Shown here piece by piece: positions 60,767-64,000 of a stretch of DNA of 64,000 nt (positions are counted from its first letter, which is position 1; every line of letters starts with the position of its first letter). Made by a program: the position numbers and the translations under genes. The notes below the pieces were generated by a model. It did no database searches, had not been told where the DNA came from, and saw only the letters and a list, made by a program, of their open reading frames with translations. The DNA is from Notospermus geniculatus. Taxonomy: Eukaryota; Nemertea; Pilidiophora; Heteronemertea; Lineidae. The stretch covers positions 309,527 through 373,526 of the forward strand of contig NMRB01000075.1 in NCBI GenBank assembly GCA_002633025.1. The letters are read 5' to 3'.

Positions 60767-62171
60767 TCAAAAATGAAAAAAAGTCTGGTCGATTGGTATT
60801 CTAGATTGCTGCCTCAGTCATTCTGTGTGTGCTATGGGCCTGGGCCTATCTTTAAATAATAAAAGAATCAAAACAAAACAGTTGCTTCAAAAATGCGAAG
60901 CATCGGGAATTGTGAATACTGTACATGTACCGTACTCACAATGTATGCCTCTGTATACATGCAGTCCTTTATCTCCGTTCAAAAACTGTCACTAGGTCGG
61001 GCCAACGTTTCATGGATCCGCTTTCCCAGGATTTTGTCCCTTCTCCCAAGACTTTGTCCCTTTCCTCTGTCAGTGAAAGACATTTTTATGCACAATAAAC
61101 TAGGGCCTACATGTAAGGTCGTGATTTCTACGGATTTGAAAATAAAACATCGGGTTCAGGCGAACCCGAAGCCCTGTGCAATCAACAAAACAAACGTAAG
61201 TATAATGTCAGGCAAGTGCTAGTGTGACCCGTTAGGGAAGAAATAGATCAAAATGCATCATGAACACAGTTTTAGGTAGGTCTACTTCGGGGACATCATT
61301 TAAAAAAAAACTCAGTGATTTTTTCATCGTTTCTCTCGACTCAATACAATGCACTAAGTAAAATTATATATCGGGTGGGCCAGAAAAAACGCGTACACTC
61401 GTTAACTTCTAATTTCCAGTGTGGGCTAATGATATTTTGGTGCCTTATATCATCATATGCTTGTTAGTAATTTTAGCAAAAATTTCAAACATGTAGGTCA
61501 AACCGTCTTTTATTGGCGGCAAAACCAAAATAATTTGTTGAAAATAAAATCTGGTGGGAAAGGAAAGAGTGTCCCTGGGAACAAAAGATCCTATTTCTGG
61601 CGATAAGTTCCTATGGCGGGACCTTAATTCGTCATGCAACGATAGAAGTTGACACTTTTTACAGGGGGGCATTCTTTACTGCTACACCTGAACGTTCGCT
61701 CATCTAATTGACTTGAAAAAGTAGTAGAGGTACAGGTAATTTTAGAAATATTCGTATTCTTGATATTATTGACCTACTTACTTATGCCGCAATTAACTGT
61801 GTGATCTTATGACAAATGACGGCCGTATTACTGTGAAATTACATTTACACTTTGTGTCTTTTTTCTGGCCCATCCGATACATGCCGTAATACAGATAGAT
61901 AAATGCACCATAAAAACAAGCAATGAAACGCTGGCTGATAAACATGCAATCTGGCGAAGTTACATATTGACATACATGTGTAAGGCCTATACGGTCACTT
62001 CGTGAGTAGGGTAGGAATGATAGGATACGCTTGTCAGGGCAAGATGGAGGAGTTTTATAGGGCATCATTTTGATACACAGAGCGCTAAACCAACAAAGAG
62101 ATTTGTCTTATAAATCAGAGCACATATTTGCAGTAAAGGGTTGCAGTAGGCCTAAGCTGCTATTAGCAGCT

Positions 62172-62412
62172 TAAGGCCCGTTTACACATGCAACTTTTCA
62201 TATGCAACTTTATGCAACTTGTTGCATAAACCTGATGAGACCAAAAATTTTCATAAAAGTTGCATGTGTAAACGGATATGCAACTTGTTGCAACTCAATC
62301 ACCCTGGATGTTGCATCGATTTTTCTATGTGTAAACCGTCCCAGGTAGTTTGCAACAAGTTGCAAGTTGCAGCAACTTGCAACTTGGTGCAACCTAGTGT
62401 AAACGGGCCTTT
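62172..62412. mobile_element. MITE with AAGGCCCGTTTACAC ends and TTGCAACTTG interior
   Basis: The ends AAGGCCCGTTTACAC and GTGTAAACGGGCCTT are inverted repeats with TA-rich flanks (TTA/TAA). The interior holds many forward and inverted copies of GCAACTTGTTGCA, allowing several alternative hairpins. A three-base TTA/TAA target fits PIF/Harbinger, but the duplication is not exact enough to be sure. Confidence 0.75.
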
Positions 62413-64000
62413 AGGCCTACTTAAAGTGTTGCAGTAAAGGAGGTTCGCCCGGGGAGGTTCGTCAGTGACACATCCTCGCATGAATTAACCAAGACTACAT
62501 CCGGTGTAGTTATTTCTGCATAGGCCTAGGCCTATAGCCCTATGTGATATTATGGCCGATGTGCGAATGAATGCCCACTGACGCAATAAACATTTATACA
62601 CTACATGTACTATGGGTGAAATCTATTCGAGGCATTCTACAGTTAAGGAGTAATTTTGTATATTTTATACTAGATTAAGTATTAAATGACATTAAATCTC
62701 TCACGTTATAATTTGTCTTTGTGTTGCTGACGAAAACTTCCGTATCCTAACCCGCGCGACTAAAACACACAATCCCATCACTACTTCACCGCTTAGCCCT
62801 CCTTGACGTCATTCGTGGAAACACGAAAACTACAGCTATTGTACTACGCAGGCATGAACCCGTGACTCCCTGGGATTTGTTTCACATTTTCAAGGGGAAG
62901 AGATTCGGAGCATCCTTTCGCTGTACATAAAAATGGATAATTCGGCTTTGACACATCAATACTTAGAATGTAAATGATTAACCATAAAAAACAAGAAAGA
63001 ATAAGGACTGAATTGCCCCAAAGCGCCAGCAAGAATATGTAGCAAACTGAACACAACACTTCACAAGGGTTCACCCAATGCTCATGGTCATTGTGACTGT
63101 ATGTGCAGATAAACCGGCAAAAATAGGCAAATTGAAATTACATGATGATTTTATATCAATCTACGGAATAAACGAAGAAATTTAAACTGAAGGACGAACC
63201 CATTCTTTACTGGAGGATGCTCTACATGTACATTCAGGTGCGTGATTTGTTTGGAGATATTATGAAATTCTCATTCCACTATATTGGACCACCGACTTAA
63301 GTGTGCGAGTGTGCGGTTTACCAATACAATATGTCCTCGCACCAAAACATACAGGACTCATCAAAGCCCTGGGTCGGGGTTGTCCTGCACACTGCTACAA
63401 TTCTGTCGTGATGTTACATATATAAGTTACATGTAATTGCTAGACGTTGAATCAAAGATTTTTACCGAGGGTAAACCCCCCAGGCCCTCTCAGTCATTTT
63501 GAGTATAAACTAGGCCTACCACGAAAGCGCAGGTTCAAAAGATGCACGCGTTCTAGAGACTGAGCACAAGCGCGAAATTTTCTGTATTGACCTACAACCC
63601 GGGCCTTACAAGAAAACTGGTAGCCGTGCAGATTGATAGATCATCGGACAACATGCATACAATCAAAAATAGATATTAAAGCTTATCTATTTTTTGATAC
63701 AATCCTACGGGGCTGCCAGCATTCGGGAAATATGAATAAATGGTTTGAGGCTTTGTTGCAAGAGCCAACTCCCATCATTTCGTTGCATCACTTACATGAC
63801 GGTAACTTCCTAAACCCGTTGAGAATATCACGAAGTACATGTATTAGCATTGAGTGCCATCAAAAAAGAGCATCACGATATTTACACGTATTAGCACTGA
63901 GTGTCAGCAAAAAATGACATACTGTAGAGTTTCGTGGTCGACATCGCCACAACTCTTGATACATGATACCAAAAATAGATAAAGGTCTTTATCTATTTTT
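62413..64000. other. No recognisable gene; two small hairpins near the end
   Basis: Short inverted repeats around AAAAATAGATA..TATCTATTTTT lie at about 63668-63697 and 63970-64000. No coding exon is supported. Confidence 0.45.

Overview
The window is nuclear DNA from an animal, most likely a marine deuterostome invertebrate such as an echinoderm or hemichordate. I infer this from small GT-AG exons, abundant short inverted-repeat elements, and constant use of the palindromes TAGGCCTA, ACATGT and ACCGGT. The species cannot be fixed from sequence alone. Four gene families are supported by exon-by-exon reading with matching splice phases.

Layout. (1) 685-4334, plus strand: a complete ferroportin (SLC40A1) gene. 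(2) 4975-15190, plus strand: a sialin-like SLC17 transporter. Its first seven exons occur twice (4975-8720 and 9096-12758) and exons 8-9 occur twice (13205-13683 and 14141-14612). There is one last exon. (3) 16532-47596, minus strand: five copies of a Na+/K+-ATPase beta-subunit-like gene. Two copies are complete (16532-21713 and 36179-39319), one is cut by a 765-base assembly gap (22858-24212), and a diverged pair (41857-43852 and 44101-47596) has only one visible first exon. (4) 28864-29202, minus strand: the first coding exon of GATAD1, with no further exons seen. The rest, including nearly all of 47.7-64 kb, is repeats and sequence in which I see no recognisable gene, apart from one unidentified candidate exon near 55.4 kb.

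The main novelty candidate is the beta-like family. The predicted proteins are about 222-224 residues long and keep the extracellular beta fold: all six disulfide cysteines, the YYPF and PLVAVKF segments, and the APGLDFIP junction. The cytoplasmic tail and transmembrane anchor are replaced by a short hydrophobic leader that looks like a signal peptide. They may be secreted beta-ectodomain proteins. The neighbouring ferroportin also stands out: three of four positions that bind metal in the human protein are changed (H43Q, C326N, H507K), and its N-terminus carries two tandem acidic-dileucine repeats.

The window also contains natural filled/empty site pairs. Because large blocks are present twice, whether as real duplications or as two haplotypes placed in series, many short transposons can be delimited to the base by comparison with the unoccupied copy. 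Single Ns at 8946, 13776 and 37800 sit exactly where duplicated blocks meet, so some gene duplication may be an assembly artefact. This should be settled before copy number is interpreted.
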